Assembly: GCA_023213395.1 (NCBI GenBank)
Contig: CM041465.1
Coordinates: 23,870,001-23,934,000, forward strand
Direction: 5' to 3'
Length of the DNA stretch: 64,000 bases
Origin: Cycas panzhihuaensis
Taxonomy: Eukaryota > Cycadophyta
The notes beneath the pieces are model-generated. The model did no database searches, had not been told where the DNA came from, and saw only the letters and a list, made by a program, of their open reading frames with translations. Made by a program: the position numbers and the translations under genes. Every line of letters starts with the position of its first letter. The first letter of the stretch is position 1. Below are positions 1 to 10,910 of the stretch, piece by piece.

Positions 1-1
1 T

Positions 2-390
2 CCATTAGAAGTTGAGATTCCTTCCTTACATGTCTCATTGAAAGAATGCACTGATGAAGAGTTCCAAAGGGAAGCACATCTCTTGGAACTCAAAAACTTA
101 GATGAGACTCATTTGCAATCCTTGCAAAATAATATAGCATCTAATGCTAGAGTCTAGCTACTCATGACAGGTATCTTACGCCCAAAAAGAATTGTGTTGG
201 TGATAAAGTATTGAAGTTAGAATACCTCCATGACAAACAACAAAAGTTTTCTCCTAGGTGGGCTAGTCCTTATCTAGTAACCAAAGATTTAAATAATGGA
301 GCCTATCAAATCTCAATAATGAAAGGTTTCAAATTTAAAAAGCCTATAAACTCTTAATATTTGAGAAAATTTTACACCTAGTGGCACTCC
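2..390 (+). pseudogene. Tat-lineage Ty3/gypsy integrase C-terminus (relic A)
   Basis: This is the last part of a gypsy integrase, the enzyme that inserts retrotransposon cDNA into the genome. The first frame reads PLEVEIPSLHVSL and then LLELKNLDETHLQSL, the usual stretch after the catalytic core. After a frameshift near 165 it continues as GDKVLKLEYLHD and NNGAYQIS, the GPY/F-type C-terminal domain. The same blocks recur at 26728-26916, 43983-43792 and 55320-55505, so this belongs to the same family as the large elements. It has in-frame stops (one after NARV, one after KKPINS) and its 5' part lies outside the window. The catalytic core is not visible. The second RNase H at 1464 lies about 1.1 kb downstream on the same strand. 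I am confident of the family and strand. Confidence 0.85.
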
Positions 391-1083
391 TTGTCTCTAT
401 AATGAGGATAAACTATGGCTTTAAATCTCTCTTCTTACCTATATGAGCTAAAACTATGGGTAATTCCTTTCTTTAGTCTTTTCTCATCTTCTCTTAAGCT
501 ATTCTTTCTTTTATCAAAGTTTTTACTCATTATAATATTAACTTTTTTCTCCTTCTAACATTTGCATTAATTATGGGTGCTTTTCTTTAAGGTTTTAGTC
601 TTTTTCTCTTTTGAGCTCCATGCTCAATAGAGAATTTGGGCCCCAAACCTTGTCATTTATTTTTATCCTTGAAAAGAGAGATTGGTTTCATTAGCTTTAG
701 ATACTTTATCATTTGTCTAGATCATACTTCTACTTGTTAGTCCTTCATCTTGAGGATTCCTTTTTAGTCATATATTACCTACTATTTTCTTTTTGTTATT
801 TTTATTATCCTCAATTCTCTTTATCTACATTTTGAAATGAGTACTCAATCTTTTACTTTCCCTTTATATTTGGAGACACTATGAATTTGATTTCCTTTAT
901 TTCCCATGGTTTACTCCTTAAGGAGATTAGTCTCTTTCATTTTGGGTTTTATTGAAAAGGATAAATCCTTACTATATTAAGTAAAATAACTTCATAATTA
1001 TATGATTATGATTTTATTCTTGTGGAAAAAAAGTAAAAGGTGGAAATTTTAAAAAATCAATTAGAAAAAAAAGTAAAGAAATA

Positions 1084-1139
<56 letters not shown>

Positions 1140-1463
1140 ATCCTCCTCTTGTAATTTGGGACAAGTCATATGATGAATTCATCCTTATCTATTCTTTTAG
1201 TAGGTTAGGTTCATTTGAATAAGTCATTCAAGATTTTTAGGTCTAGCTACTTGGGTCCACTATAGCCTCAGTTATGATCAAACCCTGCTTAACACCTTTT
1301 GTTCGTGTTGATCATAGTCATCTTAATTATGTTTTTTCTTTTTCCTCTATAGAGTTGGAAATAATCTCATTCACTATTATCTCCTTATTGACTAATTTTT
1401 GCATATTTCTTCATTGATCACACCGTCTCTGAATACTAGTCCTATCTTCCTACGGTATTGAGT
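391..1463 (+). other. AT-rich spacer between integrase and second RNase H
   Basis: No coding similarity is seen here. It holds two decayed copies of the motif ATGAGCCTAAACTA (401-415 and 443-456), which follows the integrase stop in every Tat copy in this window, and a (TA)n run at 1089-1135. The equivalent spacer is about 0.7 kb in element 1 and about 4 kb in elements 2 and 3. Confidence 0.5.
1089..1135. repeat. (TA)n microsatellite
   Basis: An uninterrupted TA dinucleotide run of about 47 bases in AT-rich intergenic sequence. Confidence 0.95.
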
Positions 1464-1860
1464 ATATTCACTGATGGATGTAGTAGAGATAACCTAGGAC
1501 TATCTACTACTACTTGGGTGATCTATGACTAAATGGAAAATCCTCTCCTCTCCACTAGCCTATTTATACCTAGAGTAACTAGTAATAAAGTTGAATATTT
1601 TACCATCATTGGAGCCTTATCTAATGTCTCTCACTCTTGTCTTAGACCCATCATTATATATTCTAATTCTTAGATTATAGTATATCAACTAGTTGGAATA
1701 TATTAGGTGCACTCTTCATGACTCCTTCTCCTTCACCATCAGGCTTTATCATTGTTATTATTATTTTCTTTGATCACTATCTAGTATATTCCTCAAACCT
1801 TTAACACTAAAGCTAACACTTTTGTCTCTTCTACATTGGATGATTATTTAGATTGACTTT
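1464..1860 (+). pseudogene. Archaeal-type RNase H domain of a Tat element (relic A)
   Basis: This is a decayed RNase HI fold that would degrade RNA in RNA-DNA hybrids during reverse transcription. The frame shows IFTDGCSRDNLG (first catalytic Asp in FTDG), then FIPRVTSNKVEYFTIIGALS (Glu position in the NNEAEY-like block, here SNKVEY), then IIIYSNSQIIVYQL (third acidic position, DS changed to NS) and NTKANTFVSS (last position, AD changed to AN). The closest relatives in the window are 27605-28065, 39932-39500 and 59440-59935. It lies downstream of the integrase end on the same strand. Stops and lost acidic residues show it is dead. Confidence 0.75.
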
Positions 1861-2599
1861 TATTATTTAGCTAGGGGCACCCCACTTCATAACAAGTATA
1901 AACTATCACTCTATAAAGAGTATAAACTATTAGTTTTTTAAGATAAAGGTTTAAGTAGTATGAAGGTTAGGATTATAGGTTTAAGAATGAAATGAATTAT
2001 TTAAAAGGATAGACCCACGTGGAAATCTTGGGCCATGGAGGATCTTGGTAGGGAGTAAGATCTTAAAAGCTTCTTATCCTTAGAAGGAGCCAATGAGGAA
2101 TCCAATATACTAAAAAAACTAGTTGTTTATCGAGTGAGATCAATCTCTTATTCTATAAATAAAGTGTTTTCTTTATGATATATTAAATGAATGTGGTTTT
2201 TTTTCTATGTTTATATAATCAATTAGGAGTAGGATATGTGAGAAACTTACATTATTCCATATTCTACTTTTATAAACCTATTACCATTTGTTTTAGATGG
2301 TTTTATGTTTATAGAAATAAAATTAGTAAGCCTTTTATTTACTCCCTTTTATCTTTTATTTATTTTCTATCCTTAATTACTCCTTATAATCTTTTTTTTA
2401 GAAAACCTCTTTGCATGTTGGAATGAGTATAAACTACCATGTACATACTAGTGAATATATATATATATAGAATATTTATTAATTTTTATATGTTTTCATG
2501 GACCATCATACTGATGAATGTATATTATCCTTAATTCATAAAAGGGGGATAAAGTGAGGAAAATAGTTTATAGTTAGTCATCTAAGTTTTGAAGAAAAG
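1861..2599. other. AT-rich decayed sequence, no gene
   Basis: Nothing coding is recognised. It has scattered decayed copies of the ...AAACTA motif (near 1891, 1921 and 2421-2438) and a short (AT)n at about 2455-2469. A 3' LTR for relic A would be expected near here, but no LTR start of the type seen in elements 1-3 is visible. Confidence 0.4.
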
Positions 2600-3830
2600 T
2601 TATCAATGTATATAGACAAAAAAAAAAAAAAAAAGAGTATGGTACATCTGTCACTCATGTGACTCATGATACAATGGCTAAGGCTCATAAAATCCCTCAT
2701 ATCTCCCTCTTATCCCTCTATACATATAGAGTACACTCATCTATGTGACCCATAATGAGATCTCTCATGTACTCCTAGCTCTATCCTCTCTCCTCTATCT
2801 AGAGTCTTTCCATGAGTAGACTCTTACCATGGTGGAAGACAATAATCTTATTGATTTGTCATACTCCCTAATGGAGTGGCCTATACTCCCACCTCTACTA
2901 ACATCATCCTACATAAGTGACACCTCTCATCCTCTATTTCTTTGAGCTCTAACTCCCATAGTCTTAACTCTACTTTTATATCTAGAAATATGTTTCAAGC
3001 TTATAGGGCATGACTGAAGTAGCTAATGCAATATCCCAACAACATATGATCTATCATATTTTATGTTAGAGCCTCCTGTACTATAGGTACATAGGAAAAT
3101 ATGAAATCTAACATCCTTTCCACCTTTGAAAGGGTAATACTCTCCTCACCTGTCCATAGAAAATATATAAATCATGATCAATCTCTTGGGAAGAGAATAT
3201 ATAGTTAAAAAGAAAACATAACTTAATACATTCAAAACTAATTAACTAATATATCTACTAGCTCACCCCTTCCTACTGGCTCTGCTACCATCTCCTCCTC
3301 TACTTATAGCACTCCCTCTCCCTAAGGCTCTTAGGAAGCCTCTTGTCTCTCTCTTGCCTTGCTCCTACCTCTTATCCCATGCTTGTCTACCAAACCTAGC
3401 TCCATGATCTGTATGGAAAATCCTCTATCTCTACCTAGTATTCCACCTACCCTCTCAAGCACCTGTTGACTCCCTCCCTCTCCTCTACTAGTTGATCCCC
3501 CTCCCCTCCCTCCTTGACCCATCTTACCACCACCTCCACCATCTCTCCCACCTCTAGCTCCTCTCTTTCTACCTCTTCATCCCCATCCACTAGCAATAGG
3601 AGCCTCTCTTTCTATTCTTCTCTCCATTACATCCACCTCATCTTTACTCCATATTGATAGTCCCTCATATATGTCCTTTATTAGTTGTCTTATAGTCATC
3701 TTACTTAATCTTAATAAAGGGGGGAGGCTTTTGTCTCTTTTATGAATAGGAATTTTTCTTTCATCCATTGGGTTTATCAAAATAAATTCTATCTCTCTAC
3801 AGCCATCATTATTAAATGTAACCATGACGG
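2600..3830 (-). pseudogene. Possible relic of the Tat antisense gene (low-complexity plus coiled-coil part)
   Basis: The minus strand has a coding-like stretch of about 166 codons (3825 to 3331) broken by a single stop at 3577-3579. It starts MVTFNNDGCREIEF, then runs through a Gly/Arg-rich RGG-like segment to SKARERQEAS. A possible intron follows, with donor GTGAGC at 3266-3261 and an ACAG acceptor near 3158. After it the frame reads GEESITLSKVERML and later LWELELKEIEDER, which could form a coiled coil. The intron would split a Gly codon in phase 1, as in the antisense genes at 10911-12110, 40479-43070 and 58920-56300. The N-terminal part has no convincing match to the plant-mobile-domain-like region of those genes, so this is a tentative assignment. 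A decayed unrelated gene is the alternative. Confidence 0.35.
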
Positions 3831-5036
3831 AATAATAAGATGATTCATATTTTATTCATTAGGATAAATTATCAAATTTAATGTACTTATCTTCCATGGA
3901 GCTTTTTGGAGACCTAAATGCTACATCTTTTATATTTCACTTGTTTTCCTTCAAATCAATTTTCACATCGGTATCTAAAATGATCCAAGCCTTTTTACCT
4001 ATTAATAAGCTAGAACTATGATAGAGAAAGCTCTAAAATTTAATTATTGACCAGCTTAAATTATAATAATCAAGCTCTGAAGTCCTTCATCCCATTAATA
4101 AGTTTAAACTATGATAAAAGGCTCTAAAAAGTCACATACTAATGAGTTTAAATTATGGTAGTATTCAGCTTTGAAAAGTCACCTATTAATGAGCCTAAAA
4201 ACTATGATAGTATATCCTTTATGCTCTAATAAAAGGACCTTTCCTCTGAAGTATGGTTAGTGAGAGATAAACTATGACTAGTTGGATTTTTAAGTCTTAT
4301 CTAGTTTCTGGGCATTTGGCTTTAATCTTTTATTTAGCGAATATGAACTTAGTCCTTTTGGGCAAGTTTTTAGGTAACATTTCTTTAACTTATCGTTTTA
4401 GAGGCATTAAAGTTAGTTTGTTTAGATTATAGATATTTTGTAGATTAGCAACCTATCATTCATCTACCTCATCTTAAACTTTCACACTTTTGATATAAAA
4501 TCTTTTACCTCGATCATTATCACCTTTCACCATCCTACTTTCTCTCTGAAGTAGAAGCTTTAGGTATTAAGGAGATAAATATTTCACTAAAACCTAACCC
4601 TCTTATTAATCTTTGTCACTTTTAATAGGTTTCTTGTATGTTTCATGTGAGAATGATTTATTTAGGTTTGTTTCATATACATTAGGCCATGTTTTGATGA
4701 AATGTTGTATTGGTTCTATTGATGATGTATGTTGAATAATGGTGGATATATTATTATACTATCATCTATTGATGAGTGATAATTATGGTACTAAATTTCC
4801 CTTTTATGATCATTCTTATTCAAATTTTCCTTTATATTGATTTCTTTTGTTTTATTTTTTTTTAATCTTGATTTCGCCCTTATATCTTTTCTTTTAATTA
4901 ATTTTTGGACTTGTGCTTATTATTTTCATCTCTTTTGGGCTAATTTCCTCACTGGTTAAAGTTATTTTTGCTAAAATTTATCAATAAAAATACTTTTTTT
5001 TTAAAACTTTTTAATGAGTTATTTTTAACTCATAAT

Positions 5037-5133
5037 TTATCACATTTTTGGTCCTACCAAAAATATGATTGATCACATTTTTAAAATAAAGTCACATTTT
5101 GTGGCTCAAAAAATGTGATTGGTCACATTTTTT
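5037..5133. repeat. Cluster of GTGATCACATTTTT-type inverted repeats
   Basis: The word TCACATTTTT recurs four times within about 100 bases. One pair forms a near-perfect hairpin at 5108-5132, with arms AAAAAATGTGA and TCACATTTTT and a TTGG loop. It could be a relic of a small hairpin element, but no terminal repeats or target duplication are visible. Confidence 0.45.
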
Positions 5134-6394
5134 ACTGTCATGCATGTAAAACTCTTCCAACATGTTAATTTTTTGCATATTGTTGCTTAGATTTGATGGA
5201 AACCCATCTCTTTTGTACCTAGAATGCATGCAAGCCCTATTGTGATGTATTATTTGAAGTGCATGAGCTTAGGAAAAAAGGTTTTAGAAGTGCTTCTTGA
5301 GATTTTTGAGAGATTTTACTATTGTTGCTTAGAAGACTATTTTTAAAGAAAAAGGGTGAAGTCAAGAGAAACTTTTAAAGCTTTATTTGTTGCTTTGGTG
5401 ATACTCAGATTTCAATGGTTGGTGCTTCTCAAAATTCTTAGTTTCTTACAAAATTTTCAACTTCAAGCTTCTCCTTCTTAGTAAAATCTTTCCTTTTTTG
5501 AATTCTTGTAAATCTTCTACTCTTTTGTGACTGTTTATACTTAGAATCTTTCCCTTATTCTCGGTGATATTTGAGGTCTCTTTGTGCTCATTTTCTACCT
5601 TGAGAATTTGGCTAAAAGATCCACCCTTTATGGGATAAAAGCGGGGTAGACTATTGTGAATAATGCTCATCTCTTCATTAACAAAATAACTACTATTTCC
5701 TATTCTTCTGTAACTGTCCAAATCCCCAAGGGTCTTGCTTTTATCTTGGCTTCTTTGTGGCCATCATTGAGCCTATTGTCTTATGTTTCTTTATTTCCTT
5801 CATTAGTTTTAAAGAAAAAATTAAAGTAGTTTGATCATATGAAAGAAGGAAAACCATTCTAATGTAGAAGCTTATTAATAGGCAAGAAATTATAAAAAAA
5901 TGTTTTTAGTAATACTATTATTTGACTTCATTCCTTTTATTACTTTTATGTTTTAAAAGGAAATCTAGATAGATGAATGATATGTATTTGATATGATTAG
6001 ATCATATGAGATTCAAAGATCCTTAGTGTTTAAAAGACTCCATTTATAATAGAATCTCTCTATTCTTTAGTTTATTGCTTGTTTATGGATGATGACTTGG
6101 TTATGATTGATTGCATGTAACTTTATGGTCTAAATATCATTTATTATAGTAGAAGTAAATCTTTAAAATCTCTCTTTTTATCTTAGAAACATTCTAAAAG
6201 GAAGATAGCATGCAATTAGAATGAAATCTTTATATAAACATTGGATGCTATTAAATCTCTTAGTGATTTGCATATATAGTTGCATGTGGTGTTAGTTGCA
6301 TTTCATACTAGTTTTTCTTTCATTAAAAAATGTGTGTTGCATCTAAAGGAAGAAATTTTGTATTCATTTTAAGTGAGCTTCATTCTATAAATAA

Positions 6395-6397
<3 letters not shown>

Positions 6398-6436
<39 letters not shown>
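6398..6436. repeat. (TA)n microsatellite
   Basis: TA dinucleotide run following a short (ATAA)n stretch. Confidence 0.9.
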
Positions 6437-6439
<3 letters not shown>

Positions 6440-6777
6440 ATGCATGTTTAGTTTTCTTATTTATGTGTTGAAAAGAAGGTAGATAGATCCTATAGTTTCA
6501 TTGATTACTCTTATGATTTTATTTCACTTAAAAATAAATTAAGAAAAAAGGAAAAACCTATCTATCATTTAGCCCTTCTCTTTCATTTTAGTAAAACTCA
6601 AAAGATTGAAAGAATAGGAGGAAAGGAGTCCCTAGGAAGGACACAAGAGACATTATTAACATAATCCTGAACTTAAAACTCCACCATCCAATTATGTAGG
6701 CTAATGGATTCAATCACCCACTTACATATTAGTCTTTCATTACTTCATTCATACCTTCATTAAATGACAAAATTAGG

Positions 6778-6797
6778 TGGAGACTCCTTCTTAGGAG
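6778..6797 (+). promoter_or_regulatory. Possible tRNA-Arg-type primer binding site
   Basis: The sequence TGGAGACTCC after AAAATTAGG resembles the LTR end plus primer binding site of Ogre-type elements, whose expected PBS begins TGGCGACTCC, complementary to tRNA-Arg. Nothing else proves an LTR upstream, so this could be chance. Confidence 0.25.
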
Positions 6798-6921
6798 TTG
6801 GAAAAGGTGGTCCCTTTGGTTCTCTTAGGCTTCTTGTCTCTTAACTTATACTTGAAATAGAGGAACATTACTACTAGTTAGAAGATAGTTTGTTTAGGTC
6901 CAACTAAAGCATGCCACCATC

Positions 6922-7201
6922 TGTTATTGGAATGGATTAGTTCATAGTTCCTGAGCCATTTTAGTAATGCACATTTGTGTGTAATTATATTATTATAATG
7001 TTAGTATTTTATGATGGGTCCCACACTCTATCATATCATATATTATAAATACACATATAATGTATTATATGAAGGATCTGTTGTAACTATGTTATTATGG
7101 TGTTAATATAATTTTGGGTACCTTGAGGATACTGTTCTAATTCTAGTGCTTTGTTTTTATTTTTTATAAATATTATTTTTGTTGTTTATGTTTTTTCAAC
7201 A
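6922..7201 (+). repeat. 5' LTR of the TR-GAG-like element
   Basis: Starts TGTTATTGGAAT and ends TTCAACA, with inverted TGTTG/CAACA-type ends. It aligns along its length with 10630-10906. A 3-base and a 2-base indel near the start separate the two copies. Confidence 0.85.
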
Positions 7202-7219
7202 TGGTATTAGAGCCATGTT
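7202..7219 (+). promoter_or_regulatory. Primer binding site, initiator-Met tRNA type
   Basis: TGGTATTAGAGCCATG follows the LTR end with no gap. It differs from the usual TGGTATCAGAGC by one C-to-T change. Confidence 0.85.
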
Positions 7220-7638
7220 AAGCAACATTTTTTTGTTAGATTTGGTCTATTATAGATTCATTGTCATTGAGGTGTTAGAAGTTATAACTATAGTGTATGA
7301 GGTAAATTTGGTTTAAAAGTTATCTAACTTGCTTTGTAAAACCCTAATTTCTTTAACTTGTAAGGAGGTGGCTCCATAGAGCCTATTATTTATTTGTTGT
7401 CCCATTGAAGGTTATTAAGTAATATAATTGGTTCATGGTAAAACTATGAAACATAGGATACCATGATAAGAGGAGTATCATAATTCATTTATTGAGTGAA
7501 TTGTCCTTGTATTGTTGTGATGAGTTTATTTGTGATGCACCTCAAGCCAAATGTAGGTCATAGAGGAATGAGTACAAATTACTGTAATAGAATCTTATGC
7601 CTAGTTCATCTACCTATTTTATGCCATGGAAGAAGTCT

Positions 7639-7699
<61 letters not shown>

Positions 7700-9559
7700 T
7701 TGATCTATGAGATTCTCTAGAGATACAAAGTTTCTAATCATAGGTTGCGATTGGAAGAGTTCCATGAGTGAGACATCATGGAGGAGCATTACAAAGCTAT
7801 AATATTATGATAAAATCATGAGTTATATATTGATATCTAGTTGTTAAGTATGAGATGTTACTCATGAAGAGATAGATGTAGGTATAGTGAAGACACACAG
7901 TCAAAGAAATCACAAACCATAGATCATGTGAATTATTTATAATATTGTGATAATGATTACATATTATGTTCAATTTTAGAGGTGCACACAACTACATGTT
8001 AACAAGATTATTCATTGAGTTTATATTTTTGATAGCACTTGTGTTTTGCTACTAATATATTTTATTAAAGTTATCCTTTATATATCATTTGCATTGATAT
8101 ACTTATGTGTTCAGTCATCTGATATTTTCACATTCGCAGTCATACATAAATCAAATCAATATATTCATGTTTATATTAGTTTACCCTTTGTATCTTTGTT
8201 TGCTTGATGAAGTTTTTTGTAGTCATTATTTATATATATAGATTCATTATTTTGATATTACAACTGTGATTATTCATTTTACCTTAAGTTGCATTAATAC
8301 ATTCAAATGCAATAAATATATTTGGACATAGTTGGTATTCTATTCTATTTGTTCACCTTTGTTCATTTTATAAAGAGTGTATCAATACAATATTTTGATA
8401 TCATATAAAGTCGCACCTATTTGATTGATATTTGCAATGTCGCTTGAAGTTGCCCAATGATGTTTTATTTGATTAAGTAAGGTGCATCACCCTTATGAGA
8501 CATGCCTTTGATTATGATATATCAATTCACTTCATTAGTAGTAAGTCATTTTAATATATCATCAAATTACCTTTGAATACTCTATCATTAAGCCATCCAA
8601 GTTGGTGTATTTTTGATAAAGGGAGATCAACTTTAATTTAAGTTTCTTTTTTTTTTTATTGGAGAATGGTTTCAAAGTGTTACAGTGTGCACATTGAGGT
8701 AGAAATAATCTATTATTAAGTGGTAAAGTTGAGGCATATTAGCTTGTATATTTTATGGTGTAAAAGAGCAGTGTATTTATGTATTATTTAGGGGCTATTA
8801 ATAATCACTACATGAGGTGTTTATTAGGTAATAAGAGAGTCATTCATATATTTGTTACATTAATTCAAAGATGTGTGAATATTTGTCAATGTTTTCAAAT
8901 GTGTGATTTGCTATTAATTATGTAAAGATCATATTAATTCTTTCTAGTAGCTTATTGGCTCATCGTATGTTGAGTGGTTATTAGTTTTTCATATTGGGCA
9001 ATTAATTAGACTACCATTTGAGGGAGATTTACTTAGTAAAGATTGGTTTTAGGTTCATTATTTGCTATGCTATAGAGAAGTTAGTTACCTTTAATTTAAA
9101 TAATTTCAATGAGTGGTCAAGGTAATGGTTCTCACTAATCAAGCAAAAGGCTAAGAGAGCAAGAGAAGTTTAAAATGAGGGAAAGTAGAGGACATGTTTA
9201 TGGGTGATTATTATTAAGGAATTGAGGCCAAGATATTTGATAGAGACACCTGAGTTGTAAGAAATTAAGCAAACTTTATTAAGTGATATAGATCATTACT
9301 CAATTTATATAGGTATTCTTTGTTTGGAGATATGACAAACATATAAAGTGATGATATGATGAAGTCAATGTAAAGAGGGACATGAGATATGAGAGAGTTT
9401 GTCAAGCATGATTAATGGGTAAGTTACCAATATTATGTGTGTTTATTGATTGATAAAAGAAACATATTGTTGGGAGGTACACTTACAATCATGGAGGAGA
9501 ATGATGTGGTCATATATATTCATGAGACAAATAAATATTACTTAAGGGATTTATATCTT
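7220..9559 (+). other. Long AT-rich leader of the TR-GAG-like element
   Basis: About 2.3 kb without a recognisable gene. It contains a (TA)n microsatellite at 7641-7697. The open frame at 7496-7720 that runs through this microsatellite is a by-product of the repeat (Tyr-Ile alternation). Confidence 0.5.
7641..7697. repeat. (TA)n microsatellite
   Basis: About 57 bases of uninterrupted TA repeat inside the element leader. Confidence 0.95.
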
Positions 9560-9855
9560 CTGATACCTATGTGCAATGAAAGAAACTCTTTGTTTTAGAC
9601 AATTAAAATGAGATGTTTGTTTATAGCTAGAGGCTTGTGGAGATTTATTACTAATGGATATGATATTCCTAGTGATGGAGAAAAAAAGGAAAAGCTTAAG
9701 AAGAAAGACAAAGAAGCAATTATCATGATTCTTACTATGCTAAATAAGGTTGATCTTCCTTCAACATATCATTTTATCATTCCTAAGGTTCATCATGCTA
9801 GTACTGCCAAGTAAGTTTGGGATTTTTTAAGAGATGTATTTGAATAAACTCCTAA
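9560..9855 (+). pseudogene. Copia-type Gag N-terminal fragment
   Basis: The frame shows TIKMRCLFIARGLWRFITNG, then KKKDKEAIIMILTMLNKVD and, after a frameshift or stop near 9814, ASTAK and WDFLRDVFE. This is the order of blocks in copia Gag: a WxxKMxxxL block, the GLWxxVxxG block, KDxxAxxxIxxxL, and the TAKExWDxL block. Gag would package the element RNA. A stop precedes the TIKM segment and the C-terminal half and zinc knuckle are missing. The family call is sound although the piece is short. Confidence 0.65.
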
Positions 9856-9868
9856 ATAGATATAACAA

Positions 9869-10294
9869 ATGATTGAAAAGATAAATAAGGCTATTAATGA
9901 TTATGGTAAAGAAAATAAAGAAAGCACTATTGATGTCAATGAAAAGATATGTCAAAGTATTAATAAAGAAACTATGAATATTGGTGAAACTATGACTGAA
10001 TATAAAGAAACTATGATTGAATGCATTAGTAAGACTACTACTATTGAAGATGTTGAGAGTGACAAACTGATAGAAATTTATTTAGATGATATTGTTATTT
10101 CAAAGGAAATTGAATATGAATGTAATGGTCCTATTAAAGATGAGTCTAGTGATTTATTTCTATTTATTGATTCAAGTCTAGATGATATTCCTACTTTGAG
10201 TATTAATTCAAATTCAAAGAATATACAAGCCAATGAATATTCCACTCCAAAGATTGAAGAAAATATTGGATATGTTGAAGAAGAATTCATATAG
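9869..10294 (+). CDS. Uncharacterised acidic, Thr/Ile-rich protein of 141 residues
   Basis: An uninterrupted 141-codon frame starts 14 bases after the Gag fragment, inside the TR-GAG-like element. The protein is rich in Glu, Asp, Asn and Ile, with a local repeat of the type (N/G/K)ETM around residues 34-50. It has no Cys-His knuckle, membrane segment or catalytic motif that I can defend. A YLDDIVIS segment near residue 71 looks like an RT active-site box, but no other RT block surrounds it. It may be a diverged Gag C-terminus or a chance frame in A-rich sequence. Confidence 0.35.
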   Translation: MIEKINKAINDYGKENKESTIDVNEKICQSINKETMNIGETMTEYKETMIECISKTTTIEDVESDKLIEIYLDDIVISKEIEYECNGPIKDESSDLFLFIDSSLDDIPTLSINSNSKNIQANEYSTPKIEENIGYVEEEFI

Positions 10295-10450
10295 GATATT
10301 GACGTTCATTCTACAAAAAATTCAAATGACAAATAGGTTGTATTTGAAAATGTGTTTTGTACTTGTGAAGATGGTTACTTACAGGATCTACATCAAAATT
10401 AGATTGGACCAACTATGATGAAGAATTAAGATTTTTACTTGTTAGAGCTA

Positions 10451-10564
10451 CTACAACAAAGATATCACTATAGGATTAAAGATGAAAATTGAGTTGAATA
10501 CATCATCCTACAACAAAGATATCACTACAGGATTGAAGATAAAGATTAAGTTAAAGACATCATC
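10451..10564 (+). repeat. 57-base tandem duplication upstream of the PPT
   Basis: Two adjacent copies begin CTACAACAAAGATATCACTA and end ACATCATC, with only a few substitutions between them. They lie between the acidic frame and the polypurine tract. Confidence 0.8.
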
Positions 10565-10616
10565 TTCTAAATATTTCAAAGGATAAGGCATTGTAAATAT
10601 AAATGACCCAAATGTG

Positions 10617-10629
10617 CATTAAGGGGGAG
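10617..10629 (+). promoter_or_regulatory. Polypurine tract of the TR-GAG-like element
   Basis: CATTAAGGGGGAG abuts the TGTTGG start of the 3' LTR. It is the expected primer site for plus-strand DNA synthesis. Confidence 0.8.
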
Positions 10630-10906
10630 TGTTGGAATAGCTTCATTCATGGTTCTCGAGGCATATTAGTAATGCACATTTATGTGTAATTATATTATTA
10701 TGGTATCAGTATTTTATGATGGGTCCCACACTCTATCATATTATGTATTATAAATATACATATAATGTATCATATAAAGGATCTATTGTAACTATGTTAT
10801 TATGGTATGAATATAATTTTGGGTACCTTAAGGGTACCGTTATGATCCTAGTGCTTTATTTTTGTTTTCTATAAATATTATTTTTGTTATTTATGTTTTT
10901 TCAACA
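10630..10906 (+). repeat. 3' LTR of the TR-GAG-like element
   Basis: Starts TGTTGGAAT and ends TTTTTCAACA. It aligns with 6922-7201. Confidence 0.85.
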
Positions 10907-10910
10907 TTTG

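Larger units (their letters stand above)
3831..6770. other. AT-rich decayed sequence with imperfect repeats
   Basis: No gene is recognised. Between about 4000 and 4260 there are several loose repeats of the type TTAATGAGTTTAAACTATG, spaced about 60-80 bases apart. A hairpin-rich patch lies at 5037-5133 and a (TA)n run near 6398-6436. The minus-strand open frame at 5446-5721 has no recognisable domain, and AT-rich sequence of this kind yields such frames by chance. Confidence 0.4.
6922..10906 (+). mobile_element. Non-autonomous copia-like element with LTRs, PBS, PPT and only a gag piece (TR-GAG-like)
   Basis: Two direct repeats of about 280 bases (6922-7201 and 10630-10906) start TGTT and end CAACA and look roughly 85-90% identical by eye. 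The first is followed at once by TGGTATTAGAGCC, a match to the initiator-Met tRNA primer site typical of copia elements. The second is preceded by a purine tract TAAGGGGGAG. The 3.4 kb interior encodes only a copia-type Gag fragment and an acidic frame; no protease, integrase or RT was found. This matches the plan called TR-GAG in plants, or a LARD with a residual gag. The flanking five bases (CCATC left, TTTGC right) do not form a target duplication, so the flanks may have been rearranged. Confidence 0.8.

Noticed and set aside
7496-7720. Open frame with a (Tyr-Ile)n stretch
   Set aside because: Produced by the TA microsatellite.
10078-10110. RT-like IYLDDIVIS in the acidic frame
   Set aside because: No other RT block lies around it and the context is low-complexity acidic sequence.
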